From positions 1-52,683 of the forward strand of contig JAGHVK010000046.1 in assembly GCA_018064345.1 (NCBI GenBank): a stretch of 52,683 nt of DNA, in the 5' to 3' direction. The notes under the pieces were generated by a model, which saw only the letters and a list, made by a program, of their open reading frames with translations, ran no database searches and was not told the DNA's origin. A program made the position numbers and the translations under genes. The DNA is from Candidatus Cacconaster merdequi (GTDB taxonomy: Bacteria > Bacteroidota > Bacteroidia > Bacteroidales > UBA932). Shown in pieces: positions 7,336-16,253 of this stretch; the first letter of the stretch is position 1; every line of letters begins with the position of its first letter.

Positions 7336-10300
7336 ATGATCAGTTCTAAACATTTCGGTCGTATCTTTTCGACTGTATGTGCACTCCTTCTCACAGTGGG
7401 AATGGCGTTTGCACAGAACATCAATGTTAAGGGAACCGTAGTCGATGCTAAGGGTGAACCTGTTGTTGGTGCCAACATCGTTGAGCAAGGCACACGCAAT
7501 GGTACCATCTCTGATGCAGACGGTTCTTTTGCACTCACAGTTAAGACGGGAGCCACTCTCGAGGTATCGTGCATCGGCTACGCTACCAAGGCTATCAGGG
7601 CTGCCGGTAATCTTAAGGTTGTTCTCGAAGAGGATGCATTGTTCCTCGAAGAGACAGTCGTAGTAGGTTATGGTACACAGAAGAAGGTCAACCTGACAGG
7701 TGCCGTTTCTTCAGTGGACGTGGCCAAGACTGTTGACAGCCGTCCTATCTCCGATATCGGACGTGCTCTCCAGGGCGCAGTTCCGGGACTTACCGTAACT
7801 ACCAATTCAGGTGAGATCGGTGGTGCTCCTACCATCAAGATCCGTGGTAGCGTATCATCTCCTAACGGTGACGGTAACCCTCTTATCCTCGTGGATAACG
7901 TCGAGGTTACTGATATCTCTCTCGTGAACCCTGACGATATCGAGTCAATCTCAGTCCTCAAGGATGCCGCTTCTTCATCAATCTATGGTGCACGTGCAGC
8001 ATTCGGTGTACTCCTTATCACCACAAAGGCTAAGGCAAAGGCTGAGAAGATAACCGTGAAGTACTCAAACAACTTCTCTCTCAGAACCCCTACCAAGACT
8101 CCTAAGCAGCTTCCGGGCTGGCAGCAGGGCGAAATCAACCTTCTTGGTGCAAAGAACAACGCAGCAGACCCTAACAGTATCACCAACTACAACATAGTGG
8201 GTAATATGCGTGTAGATGCCACAAGTATCCAGGAAATGAAGGATTATTGGGAAAAGTATGGTTTCGGCGACGAGTTCGGAGACGAGATGGTATATGGCCG
8301 TGACTTCTATTTCCGTGACGGCGGTATGTTCTTCATCCGTACTTGGGACTGGTATGACAGATATGTCCGTGACTGGTCACCTCAGCAGAACCACACACTC
8401 TCAATCAACGGTGGTAACGGCAAGACCAACTACAACGTATCCCTCGGTTATCTCAACCAGCAGGGTATGATGAAGATTAACTCTGATAAGTTCAACAGGT
8501 ACAATGCAAACATATCCCTGAACTCAGAAATCAACAAGTGGCTCTCATTCCGCGTCGGTCTGATGTTCACCCGCTCTAACTATTCTTACCCTATGAACTA
8601 CAACTCAGACCTCTACGATGCAATGTACTATCTGTATCGCTGGCAGGCTATGTATCCATACGGAACATATAATGGCGCAGAGATGAGAAGCGGTCTTACC
8701 GAACTCAAGTATGCTCCTGACAAGACAAGGGAAAGAGAGTACAAGCGTTTGACAGGTGGTATCACCATCAAGCCTTTCAAGGATCTCACCATCGACCTCG
8801 ACGGCTCATACTACACTACTGAGAACCGCTTCAAGGTATATGGTGACATCAAGGGTGTCACTGCTATCGACGTGTTCACAGCATGCAACAGCCTGGATGC
8901 TTTCAAGCCTAAGACTTATCTCTCTTCAAAGTATGACTATGTACAGCAGGAAGACAGCCGCACTGAGGCTTTTGCTTTCAACGCTATCGCTACTTACAAG
9001 AAGCAGCTCGGCAACCACAATCTTACAGTGATGGCCGGTTCCAACATCGAGAAGAGCGAATACAAGCTTATGAGTGCTCAGAGAGTAGGTCTGCTTGATG
9101 CAGCCAAGCCTGAACTCAACCTCGCAACAGGAAACATCACTCTCAGTGCAAGCCACACTTGGTGGGCAGTTGCCGGTTTCTTCGGACGTATCAACTGGTC
9201 TTACAAGGACAAGTATCTCCTTGAACTCAACGGCCGTTATGACGGTTCTTCACGTTTCCCTGACGGTGACAGGTTCGCATTCTTCCCATCAGCATCTGCC
9301 GGTTATCGTATTTCTGAAGAGCCTTGGATGCAGTCACTCAAGCCAGTCCTCAGTTCTTTGAAACTCCGTGGATCATACGGTATGGTAGGTAACCAGGATG
9401 TAGGAACCGACCGTTTCGTATCAACCCTCTCAACTACTACCGACTCTTGGATCATCGACGGTGCAAAGGTTCAGTCAACCGGCAAGCCGACCGTCGTTTC
9501 CAGCTCCCTCTCTTGGGAGAAGGTAACCACCCTCGACCTCGGTATTGATGCACGCTTCCTCAGCGATGCTCTCGGATTCACCTTCGACTGGTACAGCCGC
9601 GAAACAAGTGATATTCTCACTTCAGCTGACCTTCCTCAGACTCTCGGTGCAACAGCTCCTTACGAGAACACCGGTGCAATCATGACAAAAGGTTGGGAAG
9701 TAGCAGTTGACTATCACCACGAGTTTGACAATGGCTTCGGTTTCAACGTAATCGGTTCACTTTCAGATTACCAGACTAAGGTTACAAATTGGAAGAACAA
9801 CACAGCCATCCCTACATTCTCATCAGGTTCAGGCTGGTACAGCACTTCATACTACAAGAATGGAATGGTTCTCGGTGACATCTGGGGTCTCCAGTTCGAC
9901 CGCTTCCTCACTCCTGAGGATTTCGAGGCTGATGGAACTACCCTCAAGGCCGGCATTCCTGACCAGACAAAGGTATTCTCAAGCACTTATCGTTTCGCTC
10001 CTGGTGACGTCCTCTTCAAGGACCTCGACGGCAATGGTGTAATCGAGAAGGGTGCAACAACTGATGCGCCTGGTGATTACTCTATCATCGGTAACTGCTT
10101 CCCTCGCTTCCAGTTCGGTTTGAACCTCGATGCATACTACAAGGGCTTCGATTTGACTATGTTCTTCCAGGGCGTGGCCAGCAAGCAAATGTACGTGGGT
10201 GGAAACCAGGTTCTCCCTGGCTACACTTCAGGTGAGCCTTACTACGCCGGACAGGAAGACTACTGGACTATCGACAATCAGGATGCATTCTATCCACGTC

Positions 10301-10614
10301 CGATGGTCTATGGCCAGTCAATGGGCAAGAACTTTACAATCAACGACAGATATATGCTCAAGATGGGATATGTCCGTCTGAAGACTCTCACATTCGGTTA
10401 TACACTTCCTAAGAAGTGGATGGATGCTGTGAACCTTACAAAGTGCCGCGTTTACTTCACTGGTGAAAACCTCTTCACCATTGACAATGTAAAGGCTGCA
10501 ATCGACCCTGAAATAGGTGTACGTGCTCCGGGCGGATCGGCTGACAGCCGTAACTTCGGTCGTAGCTACCCATACGTAAAGACAATGTCATTCGGTCTCC
10601 AGCTTACATTCTAA
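7336..10614 (+). CDS. SusC/RagA-family TonB-linked outer-membrane transporter
   Basis: A 1092-residue outer-membrane importer that works with a SusD lipoprotein and TonB energy. The signal peptide runs to about residue 26 (VGMAFA/Q). A carboxypeptidase-regulatory-like domain spans ~30-102 (VKGTVVDAKGEPVVGANI). The TonB-box-like EETVVVGYGTQ is at 105-115 and the plug at ~118-232 (LKDAASSSIYGARAAFGV). The rest is a beta barrel ending in aromatic GLQLTF. SusD follows after 13 nt. The ligand cannot be read from sequence; linkage to NamZ makes cell-wall saccharides plausible. No clear -7 element lies in the 53-nt gap after namZ, so readthrough from that promoter is possible. Confidence 0.95.
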   Translation: MISSKHFGRIFSTVCALLLTVGMAFAQNINVKGTVVDAKGEPVVGANIVEQGTRNGTISDADGSFALTVKTGATLEVSCIGYATKAIRAAGNLKVVLEEDALFLEETVVVGYGTQKKVNLTGAVSSVDVAKTVDSRPISDIGRALQGAVPGLTVTTNSGEIGGAPTIKIRGSVSSPNGDGNPLILVDNVEVTDISLVNPDDIESISVLKDAASSSIYGARAAFGVLLITTKAKAKAEKITVKYSNNFSLRTPTKTPKQLPGWQQGEINLLGAKNNAADPNSITNYNIVGNMRVDATSIQEMKDYWEKYGFGDEFGDEMVYGRDFYFRDGGMFFIRTWDWYDRYVRDWSPQQNHTLSINGGNGKTNYNVSLGYLNQQGMMKINSDKFNRYNANISLNSEINKWLSFRVGLMFTRSNYSYPMNYNSDLYDAMYYLYRWQAMYPYGTYNGAEMRSGLTELKYAPDKTREREYKRLTGGITIKPFKDLTIDLDGSYYTTENRFKVYGDIKGVTAIDVFTACNSLDAFKPKTYLSSKYDYVQQEDSRTEAFAFNAIATYKKQLGNHNLTVMAGSNIEKSEYKLMSAQRVGLLDAAKPELNLATGNITLSASHTWWAVAGFFGRINWSYKDKYLLELNGRYDGSSRFPDGDRFAFFPSASAGYRISEEPWMQSLKPVLSSLKLRGSYGMVGNQDVGTDRFVSTLSTTTDSWIIDGAKVQSTGKPTVVSSSLSWEKVTTLDLGIDARFLSDALGFTFDWYSRETSDILTSADLPQTLGATAPYENTGAIMTKGWEVAVDYHHEFDNGFGFNVIGSLSDYQTKVTNWKNNTAIPTFSSGSGWYSTSYYKNGMVLGDIWGLQFDRFLTPEDFEADGTTLKAGIPDQTKVFSSTYRFAPGDVLFKDLDGNGVIEKGATTDAPGDYSIIGNCFPRFQFGLNLDAYYKGFDLTMFFQGVASKQMYVGGNQVLPGYTSGEPYYAGQEDYWTIDNQDAFYPRPMVYGQSMGKNFTINDRYMLKMGYVRLKTLTFGYTLPKKWMDAVNLTKCRVYFTGENLFTIDNVKAAIDPEIGVRAPGGSADSRNFGRSYPYVKTMSFGLQLTF

Positions 10615-10627
10615 AACTGTACAGATT

Positions 10628-12475
10628 ATGAAAAGAATATATTTGATTTTGTCTATTGTCGTGTTGGCTGCAACAATGACAAGTTGTGATAAGTTCCTCA
10701 CAAGAGATCCTCTGAACAAGCAGACCAATGCATCATACTGGCAGAGCGAAACCGCGCTCAAGACTTATGCTCAGGATTTCTATTCAAGCTATTTTCAGGG
10801 CTACGGCACTGACTATTCTGTTTTCGCCGGTTACAACACAGGTGACAACTACGTAGATGATTACATCCAGGGTGGCGGTACTTCAGAATTTGCAGTAAGC
10901 AACATCGCCGGTTACAACTCAAGCCATACTTGGGGTGACCAGTACGGCATCATCTACAAGGCAAACGTGATGATTGAGAAGATTCCTGATATGACCATAT
11001 CGGATGAGGCCAAGAATCATTGGATGGGTGTTGCAAAGTTCTTCAGGGCTTTGGCATACAGCAAAATCCTCAGGATCTACGGCGGATGCCCTTATTATGA
11101 TTCTGTTACTGACCCTGCTGACACAGATGCTCTCTACAAGGATCGTGACAGTTATGTTACAGTTGCAAAGGGTGTGCTTGCAGACTTCCAGTACGCTGTT
11201 GACAATATGCGCGCCGATGACGGCAAGCTTCAGGTGAACAAATATGTTGCCGGTGCCTATATGTCCCGCGAACTTCTCTATCACGGTACTTGGTTGAAGT
11301 ATCACGAGAACAACACCACTGATGCCAAGGCAATGCTCGAAGGTGCAGTAAAGGGTGCCCAGGTTGTTATGGCAGGTCCTTTCGCAATCGGCAATACCTA
11401 CAATGCTCTGTTCTCATCTGACGAGCTTGCAGGCAACCCTGAGATCATATTCTATCGTGAATATACCGACGGTGTTCAGTGCAACTCCCTTATTTCATAC
11501 GTAAGTATTGAACCTACCCAGAGAGGCGGCTCATGCGAAGATGCAATTGCAAGTTACCTCTGCTCTGACGGTCTGCCTATCGGACAGTCACCGATATTCA
11601 AGGGCGGCAAGTACAACGAATTCAACAAGGGTGCTTTCGAAAACCGCGACCCTCGTCTCTATGACACTTTCGTTGATTCTCTCCGTATCCAGGGAGCAAC
11701 GGGTGTGACTTACTATCAGTCACAGTCTCCAACAGGATATGCTACCAAGAAGTTCCTCAACGAGGAATGGATGAGAGATGGTTCATCTTATATCTCAAGC
11801 ACATTGAAGTCCCCTATCGATGGTCCTTGCATCCGTTTCGCAGAAGTTCTGCTCAACTATGCAGAGGCTCGTTATGAGGTTTCAAAGATTGGTGGTGCTG
11901 CTTTTGCCCAGGCTGACCTTGACAACAGTATCAACAAGATCCGCGCCCGCCAGATCAAGAGATGGAACACGGCTGCAAAGGACTATGATAAAGAAGCCCA
12001 GCCTGCTATGCCGCCAATGGTTCTCGCAGGCAGCAGCATTTCAGCAAACGGTGTGGTTATCAATGACCCTGCACGTGACCCTGAAGTTGATCCTATTCTT
12101 TGGGAAATCCGTCGTGAGCGCCGCGTAGAGCTTATGATGGAAGGCCGCCGTGGTGATGACCTCCGTCGCTGGGGCAAGTTCGCTTACCTCAATTCAGAGG
12201 ATAAGGACGGCAACCCTTCTCTTACTTTCCTCGGTGCATACATCAATCTTGATGAAGAACCATTCAACAAGATTACCGGTGGTATCCAGCTCTTCGACCC
12301 AGAGGATCCTACAAATACAGCTGCAAGGAAGGGTTACCTCAAGTATGGATACAAGAAAGGTTATCGTGTATTCAACAACGACAAGTACTACCTGAAGGCT
12401 ATTCCTAATGCTGAAGTCATCAGATACAAGGACAAAGGTTACACTCTTACCCAGAATCCTGGTTGGGAGAACTAA
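10628..12475 (+). CDS. RagB/SusD-family nutrient-binding outer-membrane lipoprotein
   Basis: A 615-residue lipoprotein; the signal peptide ends ATMTSC with Cys20. It is the SusD partner that covers the SusC barrel and captures glycans. Family features include GDQYGIIYKANVMIEKIP (around 107-124) and the C-terminal IRRERRVELMMEGRRGDDL segment. It is translated 13 nt after SusC and is followed by a strong intrinsic terminator, so it ends the operon. Together with SusC it defines a glycan or peptide import unit, but I see no neighbouring hydrolase apart from NamZ. Confidence 0.95.
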   Translation: MKRIYLILSIVVLAATMTSCDKFLTRDPLNKQTNASYWQSETALKTYAQDFYSSYFQGYGTDYSVFAGYNTGDNYVDDYIQGGGTSEFAVSNIAGYNSSHTWGDQYGIIYKANVMIEKIPDMTISDEAKNHWMGVAKFFRALAYSKILRIYGGCPYYDSVTDPADTDALYKDRDSYVTVAKGVLADFQYAVDNMRADDGKLQVNKYVAGAYMSRELLYHGTWLKYHENNTTDAKAMLEGAVKGAQVVMAGPFAIGNTYNALFSSDELAGNPEIIFYREYTDGVQCNSLISYVSIEPTQRGGSCEDAIASYLCSDGLPIGQSPIFKGGKYNEFNKGAFENRDPRLYDTFVDSLRIQGATGVTYYQSQSPTGYATKKFLNEEWMRDGSSYISSTLKSPIDGPCIRFAEVLLNYAEARYEVSKIGGAAFAQADLDNSINKIRARQIKRWNTAAKDYDKEAQPAMPPMVLAGSSISANGVVINDPARDPEVDPILWEIRRERRVELMMEGRRGDDLRRWGKFAYLNSEDKDGNPSLTFLGAYINLDEEPFNKITGGIQLFDPEDPTNTAARKGYLKYGYKKGYRVFNNDKYYLKAIPNAEVIRYKDKGYTLTQNPGWEN

Positions 12476-12496
12476 TCTTCGACAGTAACAATAATT

Positions 12497-12529
12497 CAGG
12501 GTGGTCCGTGAGGGCCACCCTGTTTTTTT
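12497..12529 (+). terminator. Intrinsic terminator after SusD
   Basis: Perfect 8-bp stem CAGGGTGG (12497-12504) and CCACCCTG (12515-12522) with a 10-nt loop, followed by seven T (12523-12529). Its last bases touch the stop codon of the convergent minus-strand gene. Confidence 0.93.
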
Positions 12530-13301
12530 ACAACTTGTGAAGCCGGCGTCGAAGTTTATGCGGCCAGCGGCTCACACGCTGAGGTACTTTGATGATCCAT
12601 CTGATAATCTTGTTGAGAAGGAAGGAAATACGGTTGCAGAGTCCGAATTCGGGAATCCGGATTCCCCTTTCGGCATAGCACTGGGCCACAAGAGCATCTA
12701 TCCTCCTTTTCTGCTTTCCCTGATCCGACTGGATTCTGCGCACGAGGAAAGATGGCATCGAGTAGAAGCGTGCAAACCAGGAATGGCGGCATATCACCCG
12801 CCCCTGCATATCCAGAAGTTCCGTGGAAATGCCGTCCGGATGCCTGCGTGATGGAAGATACAGCGTCTTGAAATTGTCCGCCATCCAAAGGAAGAAGCGG
12901 TAATACGGCTCTATACCTTCGTCGTATTTCTTTATTTCATCCATATTGAATTTCTCCCTTATGAGCTTAAGATTCAATATGTTGAAAAATGGATTGGTAA
13001 CCTTGGGGTTTCCGTTGCGCGGCAGGCCTTCGCCGGCATCGGCACAGCCGATATTGGCATATTCCTCCCTGACCATCAAATCTACAAGTTCATTCACAGC
13101 CTGCGGGTCTGCCACGAAGGCATCCTCATCGATATTGATGGCGATGTCGCATCCGGTGTCGCGGAGCATAGCATAAAAATAACCGTCAGCACTCTTGTCC
13201 GTCATACGGCATACACCGTCACAGTGAACGCCTCCATACAGTCCTTTTGAAAGGGAGTACAATTTCAAATCGAACGAGCGGCAGAATATCTTTATGCGCA
13301 T
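12528..13301 (-). CDS. Glycosyltransferase-like protein
   Basis: A 257-residue cytoplasmic protein beginning MRIKIFCRSFDLKLYSLSKG. AINIDEDAFVADP (about 54-66) looks like the metal and nucleotide-sugar-binding acidic motif of GT-A transferases. Aromatic segments (YRFFLWMADNF, RHSWFARFYSM) and a basic C-terminal tail (RRLHKL) suggest membrane association. I do not recognise a precise subfamily, and the acceptor is unknown; capsule or surface-glycan synthesis is a guess. It is transcribed alone, convergent with SusD. Confidence 0.6.
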   Translation of the reverse strand: MRIKIFCRSFDLKLYSLSKGLYGGVHCDGVCRMTDKSADGYFYAMLRDTGCDIAINIDEDAFVADPQAVNELVDLMVREEYANIGCADAGEGLPRNGNPKVTNPFFNILNLKLIREKFNMDEIKKYDEGIEPYYRFFLWMADNFKTLYLPSRRHPDGISTELLDMQGRVICRHSWFARFYSMPSFLVRRIQSDQGKQKRRIDALVAQCYAERGIRIPEFGLCNRISFLLNKIIRWIIKVPQRVSRWPHKLRRRLHKL

Positions 13302-13332
13302 TTTTCAACTGTTCCTAAATGAATATAATCTT

Positions 13333-13340
13333 CAAAGTTA
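13333..13340 (-). promoter_or_regulatory. Candidate -7 element for the glycosyltransferase-like gene
   Basis: The minus strand reads TAACTTTG (TAnnTTTG), about 32 bp upstream of the ATG at 13301. No -33 TTTG is clear. Confidence 0.4.
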
Positions 13341-13484
13341 CGAAAAATGTGGCATTTTTCACATTTTTGCACGCCGAAGACGGTACGACAGCCAGCAGGG
13401 GAGGAGCAGGATAATTACGCCAATTGGAATCACTCCGTCAAACCGGCTTATGCCTGACCATATTATTTTTTAATATAAAATCCG

Positions 13485-13492
13485 TACTTTTG
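13485..13492 (+). promoter_or_regulatory. Candidate -7 element for the FucI-like operon
   Basis: TACTTTTG matches TAnnTTTG. Transcription would start near 13497-13500, downstream of the ATG at 13494, which argues for the later ATG at 13521 as the true start. Confidence 0.45.
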
Positions 13493-13520
13493 TATGCAGA
13501 TAACCATCAATCCGGCGGAT

Positions 13521-14843
13521 ATGAGAAAGATTAAACTTGTGATATTCTCTTCCATCCTTCACGACAATGTGAGTGTGATGGGGTCGAGGGAGCCTCTTTT
13601 CGAGGCGTTGCGTGGCTTTGCAGAAGTGGAGCTTGTCTATCCTGCGATGCTCTCCTCTGACAGGAACCGTTTCCGTTCCATGTTCGACTATGACGGCTCC
13701 TCTTCCGGTAAAGACATTCTGGTGAATGATGAGAACACCCGCACCGTCTGCTTCATTGCGACAGGAGGCACGGAGGAACTCTTCAGGCAATATATGGACC
13801 TGATACCACGGCCGGTGATTCTCCTGAGCGACGGATTCCACAACTCTCTGGCGGCTGCTTTCGAGATAAGTACATTTCTTGAAAGCAACGGTATCGGCTG
13901 CTGTCTGCTGAATGCTCCTCTGGACTATAATCCACTTTATTTCAAGACTCTTGAACAGAAGATATTCGGAGAGATCCCTCCTATTTCAGCCGAGGACCTT
14001 TCAAGCAGGAACTGCTCTCCGTATTTCGGAAAAGCTGACAGAAAAGTGCTTTCCGGCAAGCGGATAGGTTTGCTTGGTCAGGCGAGTTCGTGGCTGATTG
14101 CCTCTGAGATTGACGTTCCTCTCGTGGAAGCTGAATATGGTGTCAAGTTCGTCAATGTCCCTCTTTCCGACGTAGAGAATGCCTTTGCGTCAGTAGATGA
14201 GCAGGACCGCACTGTAAAGAAAACCGTTCTCAAGATGTCGGGATATCTTTCTGACGGACGCACCGAGGCTGATCTTGTAAAAGCGGCGAGGCTGTACGCT
14301 GCAATCCGCTCCATATGTTCCGACAATAAGCTGGATGCGGTTACCGTCAAATGCTTCGGCCTTCTTGAATCGTGTTCGACGACTGCCTGCCTTGCTCTTG
14401 CCCTTCTCAACGACGAAGGGACGGTGGCCGGTTGCGAGGGAGATATCCCGGCGCTCTGGACAATGTTGTATGCAAGGGAAGTTCTTGGCAAGCAATCTTT
14501 TATGGCTAATCCATCCTCTTCCAACCGTTCTGAGCTCACCATCGATTTCGGCCACTGCACCATCCCTTTGGGAATGGTTCACGGCTACAGGCTCCCGTCC
14601 CATTTCGAATCATCGACCGGAATAGGCATTTCCGGCAGCCTCCCAAGCGGAAGATATCGTATCATCAAGTTCTCAGGAAAGGCTCTTGACAGATTCTACA
14701 GCGTGGAGGGAAGCGTGATAATGAATACGAACGTCCCTCAGAGATGCCGTACGCAGGTGCGTTTCAAGTTCGACTGTGAAGAGGACTTCAACGGTTTTTT
14801 CACAACAGCAAAAGGTAACCATATAATACTTCTTCCATTATGA
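13521..14843 (+). CDS. L-fucose/L-arabinose isomerase-fold protein
   Basis: A 440-residue cytoplasmic protein resembling the FucI/AraA-like family (COG2407). The N-terminal half has Rossmann-like segments (KLVIFSSILHDNVSVMG, TVCFIATGGTEELF). The C-terminal half has AVTVKCFGLLESC and VAGCEGDIPALWTM, the region that carries metal and sugar ligands in fucose isomerase. It is shorter than FucI (about 590), so a different sugar or a non-isomerase role is possible. The ATG at 13521 is preferred over 13494 because of the promoter. Its stop overlaps the next start (ATGA), suggesting coupling to the SGNH/EEP fusion. The substrate is not determined. Confidence 0.7.
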   Translation: MRKIKLVIFSSILHDNVSVMGSREPLFEALRGFAEVELVYPAMLSSDRNRFRSMFDYDGSSSGKDILVNDENTRTVCFIATGGTEELFRQYMDLIPRPVILLSDGFHNSLAAAFEISTFLESNGIGCCLLNAPLDYNPLYFKTLEQKIFGEIPPISAEDLSSRNCSPYFGKADRKVLSGKRIGLLGQASSWLIASEIDVPLVEAEYGVKFVNVPLSDVENAFASVDEQDRTVKKTVLKMSGYLSDGRTEADLVKAARLYAAIRSICSDNKLDAVTVKCFGLLESCSTTACLALALLNDEGTVAGCEGDIPALWTMLYAREVLGKQSFMANPSSSNRSELTIDFGHCTIPLGMVHGYRLPSHFESSTGIGISGSLPSGRYRIIKFSGKALDRFYSVEGSVIMNTNVPQRCRTQVRFKFDCEEDFNGFFTTAKGNHIILLPL

Positions 14844-16246
14844 GACTCAGCAAGATAATACTATTCTCCGTTCTTTGCCTCCTGACCGTCGGCTCAAATG
14901 CCCAGGACTGGCCGAACCTCAACAGATTCTGTGATGCCGACAGGGCTTTGTCGTCATATACTGAAGGGAAAGTTGTCCTGATGGGGGATTCCATCACCGA
15001 TTTCTGGCTCAGGCGTGACCCTGAGTTCGTCGAGAAATATGGCTTCATATTCCGTGGAATATCAGGTCAGACCACGTCCCAGATGCTTCTGCGTTTCCGT
15101 CACGACGTCATCGAAACCGGCGCTTCGACAGTGGTTATCCTTGCGGGTACAAACGATATTGCCGGCAATACCGGACCTGTCTCTCTTGAGACTGTCCTCG
15201 GCAACCTTGCAAGTATGTGCGACCTTGCCCGTACTCACGGCATCAAACCAATATTATGCAGCCTGCTTCCGGCAAAACGCTACAGCTGGAACAAGTCGGT
15301 GCGCCCGGACATACTGATTCCCCAGCTCAATGCCATGCTTAAGGAATACGCTGATAAAGAGAGGATTACATACGTGGATATGTTTGATTCCCTTGCCGAC
15401 CACCAGAATCCTGAGAACGAGAATGGAATGTTTCCGGACTTCTCGAAGGATGGAGTACATCCGACTTTGGAGGGGTATAAAGTGATGGATGCCCTTTTGC
15501 TCCAGGCCCTCAAGCCTTCAAAAGTGAAGGCTGCCCTGAAGGACAATGCCGAAGGGTTGAAACTGATGAGCTATAATGTGCGCAACTGTAAGGGTATGGA
15601 CAAGACCGTCAATTTTGACAGGGTAGCTGCCGTAATCAACGATTACAATGCAAAGGCTGTTGCTATTCAGGAACTTGACAGCGTAACAGTGAGATATGGC
15701 CATAAGGATGTCCTCAAGGAACTTGCCTACAGGACCGGAATGGTCCCTACCTATGCCAGGGCAATAGACTTCGAGGGTGGCGGATACGGTATCGGGATGT
15801 TGAGCCGTGAAAAGCCGATCCGCTTTTCGACTGTTCCTCTTCCGGGACGCGAGGAGAGGAGGGTATTGCTTATGGCAGAATTCAGCGACTTCATCTACTG
15901 CAACATGCATCTTTCTCTCACTGATGAGGACCGCATAGCTTCCGTCGGTATCGTTGTGGATGCAGTGAAGGCATTCAAGGCGGAAAGTCCGGAGAAACCG
16001 CTCTTCATTGCCGGTGACTGGAACGCCGGCCCGGCTTCGGAGACACTCCGCCTGATACGTGAATATTTTGATATTCTGACTGATACATCTATCAATACAT
16101 TTCCGTCAGACAAACCCCGCAGCACAATCGATTTCATAGCAGCTTTCAAGGGTGCGGACATAAAGGTGCTTGATACGGCAGTGCCTGCCGCTTCCCAGGC
16201 CTCAGACCACCGCCCTGTCTTCTGCAAGGTCAAGATGGCGAAGTAG
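14840..16246 (+). CDS. Secreted SGNH hydrolase / endonuclease-exonuclease-phosphatase fusion
   Basis: A 468-residue exported protein with signal peptide MRLSKIILFSVLCLLTVGSNA (cleaved near 21). Residues ~40-228 are an SGNH/GDSL esterase: GDSIT with Ser51, GTND (103-106) and DGVHPT with Asp204 and His207. Residues ~240-468 are an EEP-fold phosphoesterase: SYNVRN (Asn246 region), QELDS with Glu278, GDWNAG with Asp393 and Asn395, and SDHRPV with His457. Both active sites look intact. The pairing suggests a periplasmic enzyme that removes an ester group and cleaves a phosphodiester, but the substrate is unknown. It is coupled by ATGA to the FucI-like gene and lies 7 nt before recQ. Confidence 0.87.
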   Translation: MRLSKIILFSVLCLLTVGSNAQDWPNLNRFCDADRALSSYTEGKVVLMGDSITDFWLRRDPEFVEKYGFIFRGISGQTTSQMLLRFRHDVIETGASTVVILAGTNDIAGNTGPVSLETVLGNLASMCDLARTHGIKPILCSLLPAKRYSWNKSVRPDILIPQLNAMLKEYADKERITYVDMFDSLADHQNPENENGMFPDFSKDGVHPTLEGYKVMDALLLQALKPSKVKAALKDNAEGLKLMSYNVRNCKGMDKTVNFDRVAAVINDYNAKAVAIQELDSVTVRYGHKDVLKELAYRTGMVPTYARAIDFEGGGYGIGMLSREKPIRFSTVPLPGREERRVLLMAEFSDFIYCNMHLSLTDEDRIASVGIVVDAVKAFKAESPEKPLFIAGDWNAGPASETLRLIREYFDILTDTSINTFPSDKPRSTIDFIAAFKGADIKVLDTAVPAASQASDHRPVFCKVKMAK

Positions 16247-16253
16247 CCTTCCT

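Noticed and set aside
13343-13359. AAAAATG TGG CATTTTT hairpin as a terminator
   Set aside because: The stem is almost all A/T and no gene ends nearby; it is weak and probably a by-product of AT richness.
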